Source: Miscanthus floridulus (lineage: Eukaryota; Streptophyta; Magnoliopsida; Poales; Poaceae). From it: a stretch of 64,000 bases of DNA. The notes beneath the pieces are model-generated. The model was given only the letters and a program-made list of their open reading frames with translations, was not told the DNA's origin and ran no database searches. Of this stretch, positions 1 through 11,317 are shown in pieces. Made by a program: the position numbers and the translations under genes. Location of the stretch: NCBI RefSeq assembly GCF_019320115.1, contig NC_089584.1, positions 78,798,244-78,862,243 of the forward strand, given 5' to 3'. Every line of letters starts with the position of its first letter. The stretch's first letter is position 1.

Positions 1-1755
1 GCCCTGAGCACTAGGTGATGTACTTTGACGGCGCCCTCAAACATCAACGGTGCTGGTGTGGGCATTCTGTTCATTATGCCGAGGAAGGATAAGGTCTGAT
101 ACGTTCTTCGGATACATTTTCTGGCCTCCAACAACACTGCCGAATACGAAGCGTGTCTCCATGGACTCCATATAGCCAATGAGCTCGGCGTCAAATGCCT
201 CATGGTGTACGGGGACTCCACGCTGGTCATCAACCAGCTCAACAAAGACTGGTCCTGCTCCAGTGACAAGATGGATGCATATTGCACCAAAATCAGGAAG
301 CTTGAAGGGAAATTCTATGGTATTGAGTACCACCACGTGGTACGAGATCAAAATCAGCTTGCCGACCACCTATCCATGTTGGGCTCCTCTCGCGCCGTGA
401 TTCCGCTAGGGGTCTTCATTCAAGATCTTTTGGCACCGTCCATTAAGGAAGATAAGGAAGTTTAGGAAGTTCCCCCTACTGAGCAGCTAGTACTTATAGT
501 ACCTTCGCTAGCCGCCGATTGGAGGGAACAGTTCATCAAGTACCTCACCAGTGCTAAAGTACCCGTTAACAAGACTAAAACCGAATGCCTAATCCATCGA
601 AGCAAGCATTACGTGCTTGTGGACGGCAACTTGATGAGGAAAGTGCCAAGGAAGGTATACTGCAAAAATGCATCACCGAAGAAGAGGGAGTGAGATTACT
701 TGTAGAAATTCACTCTGGTTCCTGCAGTAACCACGTGGCCTTGAGAAACCTAGTTGGCAAAGCTTTTCGAGCTGGTTTTTGCCGGCCCACAACCATCTCC
801 GATGCAGAAGACCTCGTCCGATGTTGTGAAGGATGCCAATTTTTTGCCAAGCTAATACACGTGCAGGCATAGGAACTGTAGACCATCCTAGCTTCCTGGC
901 CCTTTGCATGCTAGGGGCTAGATATGATCGGGCCTTTCAAGCCAGCGCCAGGTGGTTTTCGGTATGTATACGTCGCCATCAACAAGTTCTCCAAGTGGAT
1001 CGAGTATAAACCGCTCGTCTCGGCTACTGCAAAGAAAGTAGTCGAGCTCTTCGAAGATATCATCCACAGATTCGGTCTCCTGAACAGCATTATCACCGAC
1101 CTCGAAACTACGTTTACTAGCCATCATTTTTGGAACTTCTGTGAAGACTGATGCATCTCCATCAAATACGTCTCCATTGCCCATCCTAGAGCCAATGGCC
1201 AGGTCGAATGGGCGAACGGCATGATCCTTGATGCCCTAAAAAGAGGCTATATCAGAAAGAAGAAAAGCATCCAGGCAGATGGCTCAAAGAGCTACCAGCT
1301 GTGGTCTAGGGGCTATGTACTCAAGCTAGTCGCAGCACCAGTGTGTCTCCATATTTCTAAGTCTATGGCTCAGAAGCCAGACTACCAACGGACGTTGCCT
1401 TCTGAGCTCCTAGGGTGGAAAATCATGATGAAGAGCAAGCCGCAGCTGTTCGAACAGAGGACATTGATAGGGCTAAGGAGGAACACCAGATCACCTGCAT
1501 CCACATAGCCAAATATCTAGAAGGCTTGCGGAGATACTACAACCACAATATCAAAGGTCGTTCATTTGCTGTCGGTGACCTCGTTCTCCATAGAAAACAA
1601 AAAACCAAAGGGATGCACAAGCTCTTCTCCCCCTAGGAAGGGCCTTACGTCATCAAAGAGGTTACCCGACTAGGGTCTTATCAGCTATGTGACTTGGACG
1701 GAATCAATATCCCCAACTCATGGCACATCGAGCACCTTATATGTATTCTCCACTT
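1..1755 (+). pseudogene. E1 pol remnant: archaeal-type RNase H and integrase
   Basis: This is the 3' end of a retrotransposon polyprotein. An RNase H block begins with the YFDG-type motif near 21 and continues in another frame with the [14 protein letters not shown] motif near 213-254. The integrase zinc-binding region follows (IHSGSC near 709, a CEGCQFF motif near 827), then the catalytic core ([11 protein letters not shown] near 922, an IITD motif near 1093). The C-terminal part has RRYYN and GDLVLH near 1531-1590 and ends at the SWHIE motif near 1722. E2 carries the same domains in one frame at 32047-33816. Here several frameshifts and stops (for example at 463 and 870) break it, so it cannot make a working enzyme. 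Confidence 0.85.
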
Positions 1756-1970
1756 CATAATGAATAAAGTTTTGGTCGCCATGATTTGTCTCCATTATTT
1801 CTCCATTATGATTTAATCTCCACTTATGGTCACCGAGCTCTAAGCTACTCCTTAACAAACTCCAATACGGGATCGCCATAAATGCCCCACCATGTTTCTC
1901 TGTATCTCCAACATGTGATTGCCATAAATACTCCACCGTGTTTCTCCATATCTCTGAAATATTTCTCCAA

Positions 1971-2469
1971 CCACCGAGCAACACACATTCTATTCTGTGC
2001 TCTATGGAGAAGACCCAGTCTCCGATCCCTACCTACACATGCTACGGGCTCCGCGCTCTACGTTATAGGTGGTCGGCTGTGGTTCCTTGGTCACGCCTAT
2101 TCCTCCTACATGTGCATGGGCTCCGCGCTCGACGTTATGGACTATGGGCTAGCCAAGGCCGAGAGCTCAGTGAAGAACTAACTGCTCGGACTCAATTATA
2201 CTATGTATATCTCCAAGCTAATTCACCAACCGCCGAGCAGCATACGTTCCACTCTATTCTCTATGGAGAAGACCCAGTCTTTGATCTCTCCCTACATGTG
2301 CTACGGGCTCCACACTCTATGATATGGGTGGTTGGCTATGGTTCCTTGGTCACGCCTGCTCCTCCTACACATGCACGGGCTCCGCACTCAATGTTATGGA
2401 CTATGGGCTAGCTAAGGCCAAAGAGTTCAGTAACGAACTAACTGCTCGGACGCTACTTATACTATGTAT
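1971..2469. repeat. Tandem duplication, two units of about 260 bp, in E1 3' spacer
   Basis: The sequence starting CCACCGAGCA at 1971 recurs as CCGCCGAGCA at 2230. Both units contain the block around CTCTATGGAGAAGACCCAGT and end near CTGCTCGGAC (2182 and 2442). The period is 259-260 bp. E2 has a single related stretch near 33950-34080, so the duplication is specific to this copy or subfamily. No coding role is seen. Confidence 0.85.
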
Positions 2470-2640
2470 AATTGCGTTAGGGTTAACAGTACTATGATTT
2501 TTTCACCGTGCTACTAGCAAACTACATAAAACATGCACTCATTACTTTACAACATTTATACATACACATAAATGTCTGTCTGCGCCCTTACACATTTTTA
2601 ACTACTCTATTCAGTTATTATAGCATACTCTCTGAGCAGA

Positions 2641-5530
2641 TCACCGAGCTTCGCCATCGCTATTTGTCTCATCAAATAGGTCGATGTCACCGGCCAGCTT
2701 CTTCGCCGCGTCCTCCACCTCATCCTCCAGTTGCTGGTGCTCCGCCTCGCCCATCCCTCTAGCAAATCTAGCTCCTATCGCCTGATGGTCAACGGCTGGG
2801 TAGTGGGACCAGACCACCACAAGGGCATGAGTAACGGTGGTAACAATGGCATCACGGTTGAAGTTCTCCCACGCCACCTTGCACCTCTCGATGATGGTGT
2901 CCAAACGGGGTGGCCTGCCATCAGGCTGAGGAGTCGCCTCTAGGTCGACGTAGTTGAGCACCAGTTTGACTTCGACGACTACGGCGTTGAACTTGTCCCT
3001 TTGGATCCTAACCTCCTACACCAGCACATCAAACTATGCCTTGACCCTCTAACGGTAGTCTACAAGCATTACAAGGTTCCATCAAGTAAGGAAACTACTT
3101 CAACAGTAACTTTGACCAGGAAGTACTCACCTTTTAGCTTCTCAGCTAGTTTGTCTGCTTGCCTAACTCCTTCGTCTTCTCCTCTCGGAGTTGCTCGATG
3201 GCTTGGCGTAGCTGGCTGAGCTCCGTATCTTGCTCTACAAGCACAATAGTCATCACCAAAAATATGGTTGTTCAATAGTACAAAGCACATTCGCCGATAC
3301 GCCATACCTACTTTCTGCTTGGATACGTTCCTGAGCTACTCGGACTTCCGCTCCAGCTGCTCAGAAGCACTCGATGGCTGCTCAGAGATAGTGGCCAGCT
3401 GCTTAGACTTGCCACGCAGCTGCTCAAACCTGGTCGCCAGTTGCGTGGATAGGATGCCCTTCTAGTACTTCAGGTCCCACGCATTGGACTTAGCAAGGTC
3501 TCGCTCGCGCTGGGCCCTCTAGATGTTTCTCTCCATCAGCTTCATGACCTCTTTGAGTTTTTCATTCTCCTCAGTGAGGGGCTCCATCCTCTTTATCAGC
3601 TGGCGCCACTACTCGGTAGTTCGAGTTATCCCTTGCAAAAATGCCAAGATTATGAAGAAGAACAATCTCCAACATCAAAGATGAACATTACAGATACAGT
3701 ACTAACCTTGATTTCCTTCATTAGTGTGGACAGGGAAGCTCCAGCCTCCTAAGCTCCTGGGCGGTGTCCTCCTCAACAACCACCACCTCATCATCGTGTT
3801 TGTGGAGGATTCGGACAGTTTGGGGTCGAGATTCCTCACATTCGATCTCTTCCACCTTGTCCTCCTTTGCCGCAGCTAGAGGCACCACCGGGGGGCTCCA
3901 TGGCTGGACAGCGTGTCCAACAACGCCTGTCGATGTCTTGGGGAACGCCATCTGCTCCTTGGGCACTGTAGTTTTCTCCGCTCTGGCCCCCGGCGCGGCA
4001 TCGGTGACTCTAGCCTCCACTCCCAAAGACCCGGTGACTTCCACTGTTGCCTCGGGCACCATCGCCGATCCATCCACCGTCGATGCCAACCTCTCACCAC
4101 CACCAAGTCCATCAGCAGTGGTGGCTGACTCCTTCGCCGACTACCGAGCACCCGGGGACTCTAGGATGGGAGCCGCTGGCATTGCCTCCGCCTCGAGACC
4201 AGCCCCCGGCTATTCGTCAGTCTAGATGGGCGGGCTCAGATCCTTTGCACGCCTCATGCTGCATCAGATCAGGTTGTTAGTTGCCAAAAAAGGATAAGGA
4301 TGTGATAACCAAATAACTCCAAGACAAGGGTACTTACGTAGCGGCTTTCTGGTAGATTTTTTTGAACCGGCGTTGCCTACCCGAGTCCCTAGCCACGGCC
4401 TTGGGGTTGATTCCTACGTCTTGGGGTGGAGGTCTCGCGATCTCTGCCGTCAGCCTCTCCTCTGCCTGCCGCTCTAGGACTCCCCTCGCCTATGGCTCGG
4501 GGACTCCCTCCGCCCGCCGCTCTAGAACTCCCCTTTCCTGCTGCTCGAGGACTCCTTTCACTTGCTACTTGGGGACTCTCGTCGCTTGCTATTGGGGGAC
4601 TTCCTCCCCTCCCTTCAATTGCTCCTCCACGCGCGTGCTGCACGGAGGCACCTTCGTGCTTGGTGGAGGAGCCACTAGAAATTCGTCGTCATCCGACCAT
4701 GCGAACATCACGGTACTCCATGTCCGAGTGGTCTGGTCACCGCCAAGCGAGATGCCGCCCGGCTTGAGGGGAGCGACACCCGCTGTCTTTCTCTTCTTTC
4801 AAGCCAGCTTGTCTGCCGCTGCCCTTTTCCCCCGGACTTTCTCTGACACCATGGATGGACTCTCCGACGAGATGCTAATGGCTCCCTCCTCAGGCTGCGT
4901 CGATGGCCGAGCATCTACTGCCTGTGGCCAATCGCCCCTCGGCATGCCCAAGAAGTACACCGCTCTTTCCTACGAATGGATCTTTGCATAAGTGAATCAG
5001 TCCACTGCTTGGCAACGACAAAAGATAAAAAGCATCAGGAACACACAATTGAGATACTTACCTGAGGTGGCAGATTCTAGAAGTGAAAGGGTCTCGTCTG
5101 CCCTGGCAAATTGAACGAGACAAGTGGAGCAAATAGCTCTATGGCCCGCTCCTACACAATGTCCCTCGATAGCATCTCTGTCCTCTCTCGGGTACCATCA
5201 GTCTCCCCTTGAAATCAAAGGCTACATGGGCCCTCTCCTTGCAGGGCTGGACACGGCGCACTATGAAGCTCGCCGCCACCAGTCCACCGTTGGTCTTCAC
5301 GCCCTTTATTAAGCCAAGGAGCTCCCTCACTTACTCCATGTCAGCACTGCTTGGCTTCTTCAACTAGTTCTTTTGGCTCTCTAGGATGTGGTCGACATCA
5401 CAGTGGATTGCAATGTGGCTCTGCTTCATGTAGAACCACCTGTTGTTCCATCCCTTCAACGAAGTATCCAGCGGTATAGTGATGTACTCGCTCGCCATCC
5501 CATCTCGGAGCTGCAGATATACGCCACTGT
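2641..5530 (-). pseudogene. E1 antisense gene remnant ('putative gypsy type transposon' family)
   Basis: This minus-strand gene between pol and the 3' LTR corresponds to the intact antisense gene of E2 (34429-37607). The fragment near 5530-5390 keeps DTSLKGWNNRWFYM (E2 has DTSLDEWYKKWFYI-like residues in the same place). Residues around 5139-5300 keep an IVRRVQPC motif (E2: ISRRIQPC). The 3' end at 2641-2961 keeps ERCKVAWENF and YPAVDH (E2: ERCKQAWGWF and YPLIDL). A Ser/Pro/Ala-rich middle lies at 3721-4643. The first two thirds of exon 1 are missing, replaced by a 20-bp repeat block, and several frames are broken. Function is unknown in this family, and this copy is dead. Confidence 0.75.
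4465..4608. repeat. Minisatellite, six 24-bp units
   Basis: Six units follow without gaps at 4465, 4489, 4513, 4537, 4561 and 4585, each containing a variant of GCTCGGGGACTCC. On the minus strand they encode an eight-residue repeat of the SPRAAGxG type inside the antisense gene remnant, so the repeat was probably part of a low-complexity protein segment. Confidence 0.85.
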
Positions 5531-5590
5531 GAAGAAATTTTTGATTATGAACTTGAGCTCCTTACACCCTTATGGCAAGCCATACTTGGG

Positions 5591-5727
5591 TTACACTGCT
5601 CGGCGACGGTTCACACTGCTCGGCAATGGCTCTCTCTGCTTGATAATGGTTCACACTGCTCGGCGACGGTTTACGCTGCTCGGCGATAGTTCATGTTGCT
5701 CGGCGATGGCTCACAACTGCTTGGTAA
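5591..5727. repeat. Minisatellite, six 20-bp units plus a partial unit
   Basis: Units of exactly 20 bp, variants of TTACACTGCTCGGCGACGGT, start at 5591, 5611, 5631, 5651, 5671 and 5691, with a partial unit after 5711. The block lies between the antisense gene remnant and the 3' LTR, where E2 carries its own 28-bp repeats. Confidence 0.9.
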
Positions 5728-5836
5728 CTCATCACGGTGGTTGGACCATGAGTTTGACTACTCGGCTTTGTTCGCACTTGCTCAGACAAGCTCAAGACAG
5801 CGTTGCACAACATGTATAAGGTGCTCGAGGACTAGC

Positions 5837-6309
5837 TATGGGGGGTATGACCCTGGATACCCATGGCAGACCACATGGGTTGTGCCCCCAGGGGCGACCT
5901 AGCCCATAAGACGAAGCTTTGCGGGGCATGACTCTGCTCGGTGCCTCCCGCAAGACACCGAGAAGATATCCTGAAGATACTACAAGATTTGTTAGGATAC
6001 GTATGATCCCATGATTCTTGTAATCTGTTATTACTTTTCAGTTATATTGAAGATCTAACTGACTTGTAACCCTACCCCCCAGACTATATAAGGTGGGCAG
6101 GGACCCTCTCCAAAATCATGTAATATCATATGATAGCCAATACAAACCAACAGACCATAGGAGTAGGGTATTACGTCATATTGATGGTCTGAACCTGTCT
6201 AACTCATGTGTCTTTGTTGCCTTCTTGTTCTTGATTACATTCCTCTCTGTTGATCAATCTACCTTCGTGGGATACCCCTCGGAGGACTACCGATGATATT
6301 CTATCAACA
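5837..6309 (+). repeat. E1 3' LTR
   Basis: The LTR is about 473 bp. It starts TATGGGGGG after the polypurine-like GCTCGAGGACTAGC (5823-5836) and ends ATCAACA. Its layout equals the 474-bp LTR of E2: the same polypurine context, a start resembling TGTGGGGG, and a CCCCCCAGACTATATAAGG core matching CCCCCCGGACTATATAAGG in E2. The first dinucleotide pair is degenerate (TA for TG), which fits an old copy. Confidence 0.8.
6085..6091 (+). promoter_or_regulatory. TATA box of E1 LTR
   Basis: TATATAA follows the C-rich stretch CCTACCCCCCAGAC and precedes GGTGGGCAGG, exactly as in the E2 LTR. It would mark the U3/R promoter. Confidence 0.7.
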
Positions 6310-6917
6310 CCCATGGTTAGCCTAAGCACCGCTGCGGTCCTTCCCTATCACAAAGTTCCTTCTAGCACTAGTTGTTGGAAGGATGACATCGGCTCCAACC
6401 ACCATAGGAGACCCCAAAAGGAACACTCGATAGGAGCCATGCATTCCCCACATGAGATCTTCTCTCCCATTTCCTCTCTCGTAGTAGGAAGGTGGGAGAC
6501 GATGTGTAGATGAAGCGACGTGTGATTCAAACGGCAGGGGACCAGTCCTTATAAGCCCAAGGGGGACAAAGTAGCTTGAGACCCCCTCGCCGCATGGTGA
6601 ACCACAAAATGTCATGAACAAGTAGTGGATACCCGCATAAGGCTAAGAAAATTGAGACCCTCGTGAAAGCAAGACCGAAATAGTGTTGACGAGACCGGTC
6701 AATCCCGCCTAGGTCATGGGTGCGTACCCTATCATCAGGATGACCTAACAAAGCAGGATGAGGCACAATGTCGACCTATCACATTGAATGTACCAGCCCA
6801 CAAGGGATTGAGCGACAAAGCTCGGAAAGGCCGCGACTATGAACCTGCGCTCCAGCACACACGCGCATCAACGCTTTCACGATCACTTCGTGATCACAAA
6901 AATGCTTAGGGGCTACT
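6310..6917. other. Unassigned segment, possibly internal 3' end of another LTR element
   Basis: No reading frame resembles a known protein. It ends with GCTTAGGGGCTAC (6904-6916), which resembles the polypurine tract of Tat-type gypsy elements and stands directly before a probable LTR. It may be the 3' untranslated end of an older + strand element cut by E1. The assignment is tentative. Confidence 0.3.
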
Positions 6918-8215
6918 ATCGAGGTTGTAACCCTAGGGTGTCTCAAGGCACTGATTAGTTAGCAGGCCGCATGGCCCGCAACACAATGGCTAACAAAGGC
7001 ATGAACGATCGAGGCCTAGCAAAAGCCAAGTAGAGCAGGAAAGGCGCCAAGGATGGGGTCATCCCTGACCTCTTCCACCTGCCTTAGCACATAGTGCTCT
7101 CAAGAAGCATGACCTCTCCCTGTCATAATCCCTAGGAGGGATGGGGGAAGGTCGAGTGCAGCTAGGCATGCCTGCTCTGACAAGAGCAAGCATGCCACAC
7201 TAACCCTACAAGGATCGAGGGGACATCAGTCAACTCGGCCCAGTCAGACGCCATCCATGTGCCATGTCGCACCGATGAGACAACACCATACCATGGTGGC
7301 AATGGGTACGACACCCACCATCCAAATATGGACTGGCTAGATGCTTGTATGATCCCACCCACTACAGGATGGGATCCAAGGCAAGAGACTCGATGAAAAG
7401 GCCAGCAGAGTACCCTAACCCCGACAATCGGGGTCATGACTCTCAGTCCCATAAAGCCACAAGGTGAACGATGACCTGGGGCAGTTACCTACTTTGGGTA
7501 CGATGCCCCTAAGACCTAGGAGACGATGATGAAGGCCACGATGAATACCGTGTTGCACAGGATGACTGACGAGCCATCGTCGAGGCTATAGTGCCGCCAT
7601 GGTCGGCATAGTAGCGCCACGTCGCATCCTGCCACAACATGGCCAGAAGACCACAATGATAGCCATGACCCGATGTGCTCTAGAAGATGGCGTAGCTTGC
7701 AAGCCAACTAAGCTAGGCCCTCCTTTAGGCTCTCGACCCCCTCAGTTGGGAGAACCTCCTCTTTGTACAAGCTCTGGCCCCAAACTTTATATAAGGGCAG
7801 CCAAGGCACCCATCTCAGGGACGACGAACATGCTCTACCATTCCATTCTTTCACCATTGTAGTAGGACTCCTAAAGCTTCTCTTTAGGAAGCCCTTCGCC
7901 TAGCATAGGACCTTCCTCCATTCTTGCACTTCCATTATAAAAACTTCAGAGCATTCGAGCAAGGAACACACACTTGCCACACGCACGCACCCCCACTACC
8001 CCAATCCGCTCACCCTCGCATGCGATGCCCCAGTCCGCTCACCCATCACATGTTGGTGGCCCCCTTCTATGAGCGCACGACACTCCAACGTTCGCCCCTC
8101 ACGTGGCACCCCCTTCTACGAGCGTGCGCATTGCTGCTCCATTCACACACGGAGGAGGAACACCAATGTGTGGTGGCGCACGACAGCGCCTCCCTAGATT
8201 CGTAGCGTATGTTAT
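6918..8215 (+). repeat. Probable degenerate LTR of a gypsy-type element
   Basis: A polypurine-like tract is followed by TATCGAGGTTGTAACCC, resembling a decayed TGTC-type LTR start, and about 870 bp downstream by a clear TATA box. No second copy lies in the window and the right end is not defined by a CA terminus or duplication, so the end coordinate is approximate. No coding region is seen. Confidence 0.4.
7786..7796 (+). promoter_or_regulatory. TATA box of the probable LTR
   Basis: TTTATATAAGG is followed by GCAGCC, the usual form of a grass gypsy LTR promoter core. It is the main reason for calling the surrounding sequence an LTR. Confidence 0.5.
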
Positions 8216-8677
8216 CCCACATCTACATCCTTTGATTCTTCCCCACTCCCGACTCTAATCCTAGTAGGTAGGGTGCTCTGAGCCGCTCCGGGCATGCATT
8301 AGAAGGGAGGAGATGGCAACACGGCCATAGCTAGGCAGGCTGCAACACCCAGAGATGACACCACAGTAAACAAGAAGCGCATAGGACTACAACACCAGCA
8401 AAGCAGCAGGCAGTCACTCCCCATCTAGGTAATTTCTTATTACAGGATCTAAGTTAGGCTCTAGGCCTGAAGCAGTCCAGGCAGTAGGAGATCTTGATAG
8501 AAATTTGGCTCCGACTTATGTGAAATAGAGATGTTTTATTACCTGCATATTGCCATAATGCACTTCACGGGTTTTATTTTATCTAACCTTGCAAATCTCT
8601 GTTGTTCTATTATCTTTTTTTCCCAATCAACTGTATCAAGCTAGAAATATAGATATCTAGATTTCTAGGAGCTACGA

Positions 8678-8694
8678 ATATATATATATATATA
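8678..8694. repeat. (AT)n microsatellite
   Basis: Uninterrupted alternating A and T over about 17 bp. Confidence 0.9.
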
Positions 8695-9215
8695 GATTTT
8701 TAGGTTGGCTAAATACTATGGAAGAAGCTAGGTTACCCACATCCTTTTCTGTTGGTTAATTGTGCATTGCTCAATGTCTGTAGGGATCTTAAGCTAGGAA
8801 ATTTACTATTAAATGATGAACCTTTTGGATTAAGTTCTAATCCTTGATTTTCCTTTATGTCAGTAGGATTAAGTTCTACTCCTTGATTGTTCAATTCTCT
8901 TTTTGTAAGTCAAAATCTTTAGCCATAGTTATAACAATGTTTCTAGAGTTGCATTATGCATGTAACATATTTATTTTTCATACATGATAAATGCTCTTCA
9001 CAGGTGACAGGTTGGGGAGTGAATCTATGAATGCTTGGCTGAAGACAAAGTGAAGTTCAAATAGCTTCTGATCTCGATTGGTGCAGACTTTACTAATCTC
9101 AGCCTTAAAACCTCTTATTACTAATCTAGGCACGTCTGGCATGTGCTCCACTGCTCCTCCAATGCCAAAGGTAGATCTAGGCACATCTCCTTCAGATCCC
9201 CCTCCATCCCCATCT

Positions 9216-9246
9216 CCTTCCCCTTCCCCTTCCCCTTCCCCTTCCC
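9216..9246. repeat. (CCTTCC)n microsatellite
   Basis: About five consecutive 6-bp units of the CCTTCC type in an otherwise unique context. Confidence 0.9.
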
Positions 9247-10094
9247 ATTCTTGATACGATTCAATTGCAAGCTGCTACTCGGCGGCGCCATGGTGCTATA
9301 GCTCCCCACTCCCCTGATCTCCTCCATATCACCCCATTACTCTTTTCTCATTGCTTGTTCTTCCTCTATGGATGCATCTGGAAAGGTTCTTCACTTTTGG
9401 AATTAGGCAGCTTCGAATAGATTATAAAGAATAAGATTGCTGCTTCTTGAAGTAAACTATGTTTTGTTTACCAGGTGAAGCATGGATCCAAGGAGCTGGT
9501 ATATGTGGAAGCGGTCATCAGATTGTAGAGGTTACCCCTGGTACAAAAATATCTAACAATCTCACGTACTAGCCTTTTAGATAGCCTTTCAATTTTAGAT
9601 CTGCTTTAGGTCCCTAGGTACAAAAATATACTAATTATTGTCATAGATTAAAAAATTCAAGCAAAAATGTACGGTGTGAAAAAACTACTTTACCTGTATT
9701 AGTTTGCAATTTATACTATCACACTTTCTGTTCGATATATTGCCTCCACCCATCAAAGTTAGTTGAACTAAAAAATTATGTGGTTCTATTTTCTTTCAAC
9801 GGTATTAGTCTGTGACACACTGATTTACTTTTACAGACTTGCTTGTATGAGTATCAGACTTTTCTGTCAAGGTTGGTTTTATGTGGGAGTTAGTTGATTA
9901 CTTGATGACAATGGTACCTACCAGATTGTTTTGGTCATATTCAATTAGTTGATTACTTTTCTGTCAAAGGCTGCAGCCGGTGATTCAATCATAGATCCGA
10001 GACAGCCAATTTCAGGCAAGTGCTACTCATTTGCCGCCTCAATCCTCTGTTGTGCAAATCAAATTTGTTGATCTACAAGTTATGCAAATTTGTA

Positions 10095-10601
10095 CAATCA
10101 ACTAGTGAAGTCTGAAATACTGAAACTTAAACACACAAACACCTTAGGGTCTGTCTAGCTACTTTGTGAATTTTTTTACACCTATAAGTAGCTTCCACTT
10201 CTAATTTTATGTGCACAGTAATACCACTGATTTCTTTTGCACCTGAAAATGGTGTTTGTATGAAAATTTTGCACCGTTGCTGTTAGTGCTTGCATCTGCT
10301 GGAAAAATGAACACATCTGTTGGACCTAACTCAGATCAGGCAAACTAGAGCACAAACAACATATCATCTTATCAAGCATGAGCCCATATGATAGATCAAA
10401 ATTTTCAATCTATTGTTCAAATGAAATGTCTGGATTAGATAGAGGATAGCTTATTAGCTTGTCTTGTCTTGTCGTGTCATCATCTTTCTTGGCTGCTCTA
10501 AGACTGTCATTGAATTGAAACACTAAAATGTCTGAGAAACAATCAACTCAAGTAGTGAAATCTGAAATACTAGAACTAAAACACACAAACAACTAAGGGG
10601 T
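10095..10601. repeat. Pair of imperfect direct repeats of about 50 bp
   Basis: The block starting CAATCAACTAGTGAAGTC at about 10095 and ending in ACACACAAACACCTTAGGG recurs at about 10541-10601 as CAATCAACTCAAGTAGTG...ACACACAAACAACTAAGGGG. About 445 bp separate the starts. The intervening DNA is not itself repeated as far as can be seen. Confidence 0.7.
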
Positions 10602-11040
10602 AAGCACCGGATGTTTCATTTCTGGAGGCAAACTAAATTTGTGATTTATATTTGTGAAACTGTCTCATCTCACTCTCCTTGTAAGTTGTACATTGGAACC
10701 TGTAACTTCTGGGTGCTACTGGACAGCAGCTTGTCAACAACAAGCTAATCATAGTGCTAATAGATGTAAAACCAAACATTCCATTTTGAGCTTTTGCCCA
10801 AGATGACTGCCATGGACAACATGTGCTATGTTAAGCTAGGATTAACTTTATGTTCATCAGCTAGGATTAGCGACGATCATCAACCATATGTCCAAACAAG
10901 GACTAGTATGATGTTAAGTGACATTACATATATATGTACTTGTTAAATCTGTGCACATAATTTCAATATTGCATTGGTCTTGAATGTTTGATCCAATGTA
11001 CATGAGTTTTAGATATACAAGATTTTATTTTTTTATGTTG

Positions 11041-11314
11041 TTTAATTGGGCCCGATGGACTGTTAGTTGCTAAAAGTTCTTATTGTGATGAACTGTCTAT
11101 TGCTAAAAGCTCTAACATATTGTTGGTCGCTGAAAGTTGGACCGTCGAACTGTCTGTTGCTAAAGATGATGTTCGTCGTTGTATACATATAATGATAGCT
11201 TCATTAGCAACTGTAGGTGTCCATCGCTATAATCTTTAGCAACTAACTGTCCATCGCTGTACACCCCTTTTAGCAACTCCAAATTAGTCGCTATTTAAAG
11301 GTTGTGGTGTAGTG
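11041..11314. mobile_element. Terminus of a CACTA (En/Spm-type) DNA transposon
   Basis: The segment ends GGTTGTGGTGTAGTG at 11314, the reverse complement of CACTACACCACAACC, the form of a CACTA terminal inverted repeat. Inside it are short subterminal repeats of the GTYNRTTGCTAAA type (near 11064, 11096, 11151), then TTAGCAAC and TAGCAACT in the other orientation near 11200-11280, as is typical for the family. The candidate 3-bp duplication on the right is TTG (11315-11317). No matching terminus was found to the left in this window, so the other end is lost, diverged or inside the unassigned sequence. Confidence 0.6.
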
Positions 11315-11317
11315 TTG

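Larger units (their letters stand above)
1..6309 (+). mobile_element. E1: 3' part of a Tat-lineage Ty3/gypsy retrotransposon
   Basis: The element enters from the left edge of the window and ends with its 3' LTR at 6309. From 5' to 3' it holds archaeal-type RNase H and integrase remnants, a 3' spacer with tandem repeats, a broken antisense gene and the 3' LTR. Its order and coding content match element E2 at 26593-39457, whose archaeal RNase H begins near 32047, so 5' LTR, gag, protease and reverse transcriptase should lie left of the window. Many frameshifts and stops show it is old. The left boundary and target duplication cannot be seen. Confidence 0.85.
8216..11040. other. AT-rich unassigned sequence
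   Basis: This stretch of about 2.8 kb lacks long reading frames and recognisable transposon proteins. It holds a TA microsatellite (8678-8694), a near-perfect direct repeat GGATTAAGTTCTAMTCCTTG (about 8827 and 8868), a TTCCCC microsatellite (9216-9246) and a pair of ~50-bp direct repeats (about 10095 and 10541). It could be the interior of the CACTA element that ends at 11314, or old intergenic DNA. Nothing supports a gene. Confidence 0.4.

Noticed and set aside
1938..2411. 157-codon plus-strand frame in the E1 spacer
   Set aside because: It covers the 260-bp tandem duplication and owes its length to the repeat. There is no domain and E2 has no equivalent frame.
8391..8405. GGACTACAACACCAG near 8386-8400 as the left end of the CACTA element
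   Set aside because: The first base differs from CACTA, the expected TTG duplication is absent and no subterminal repeats follow.
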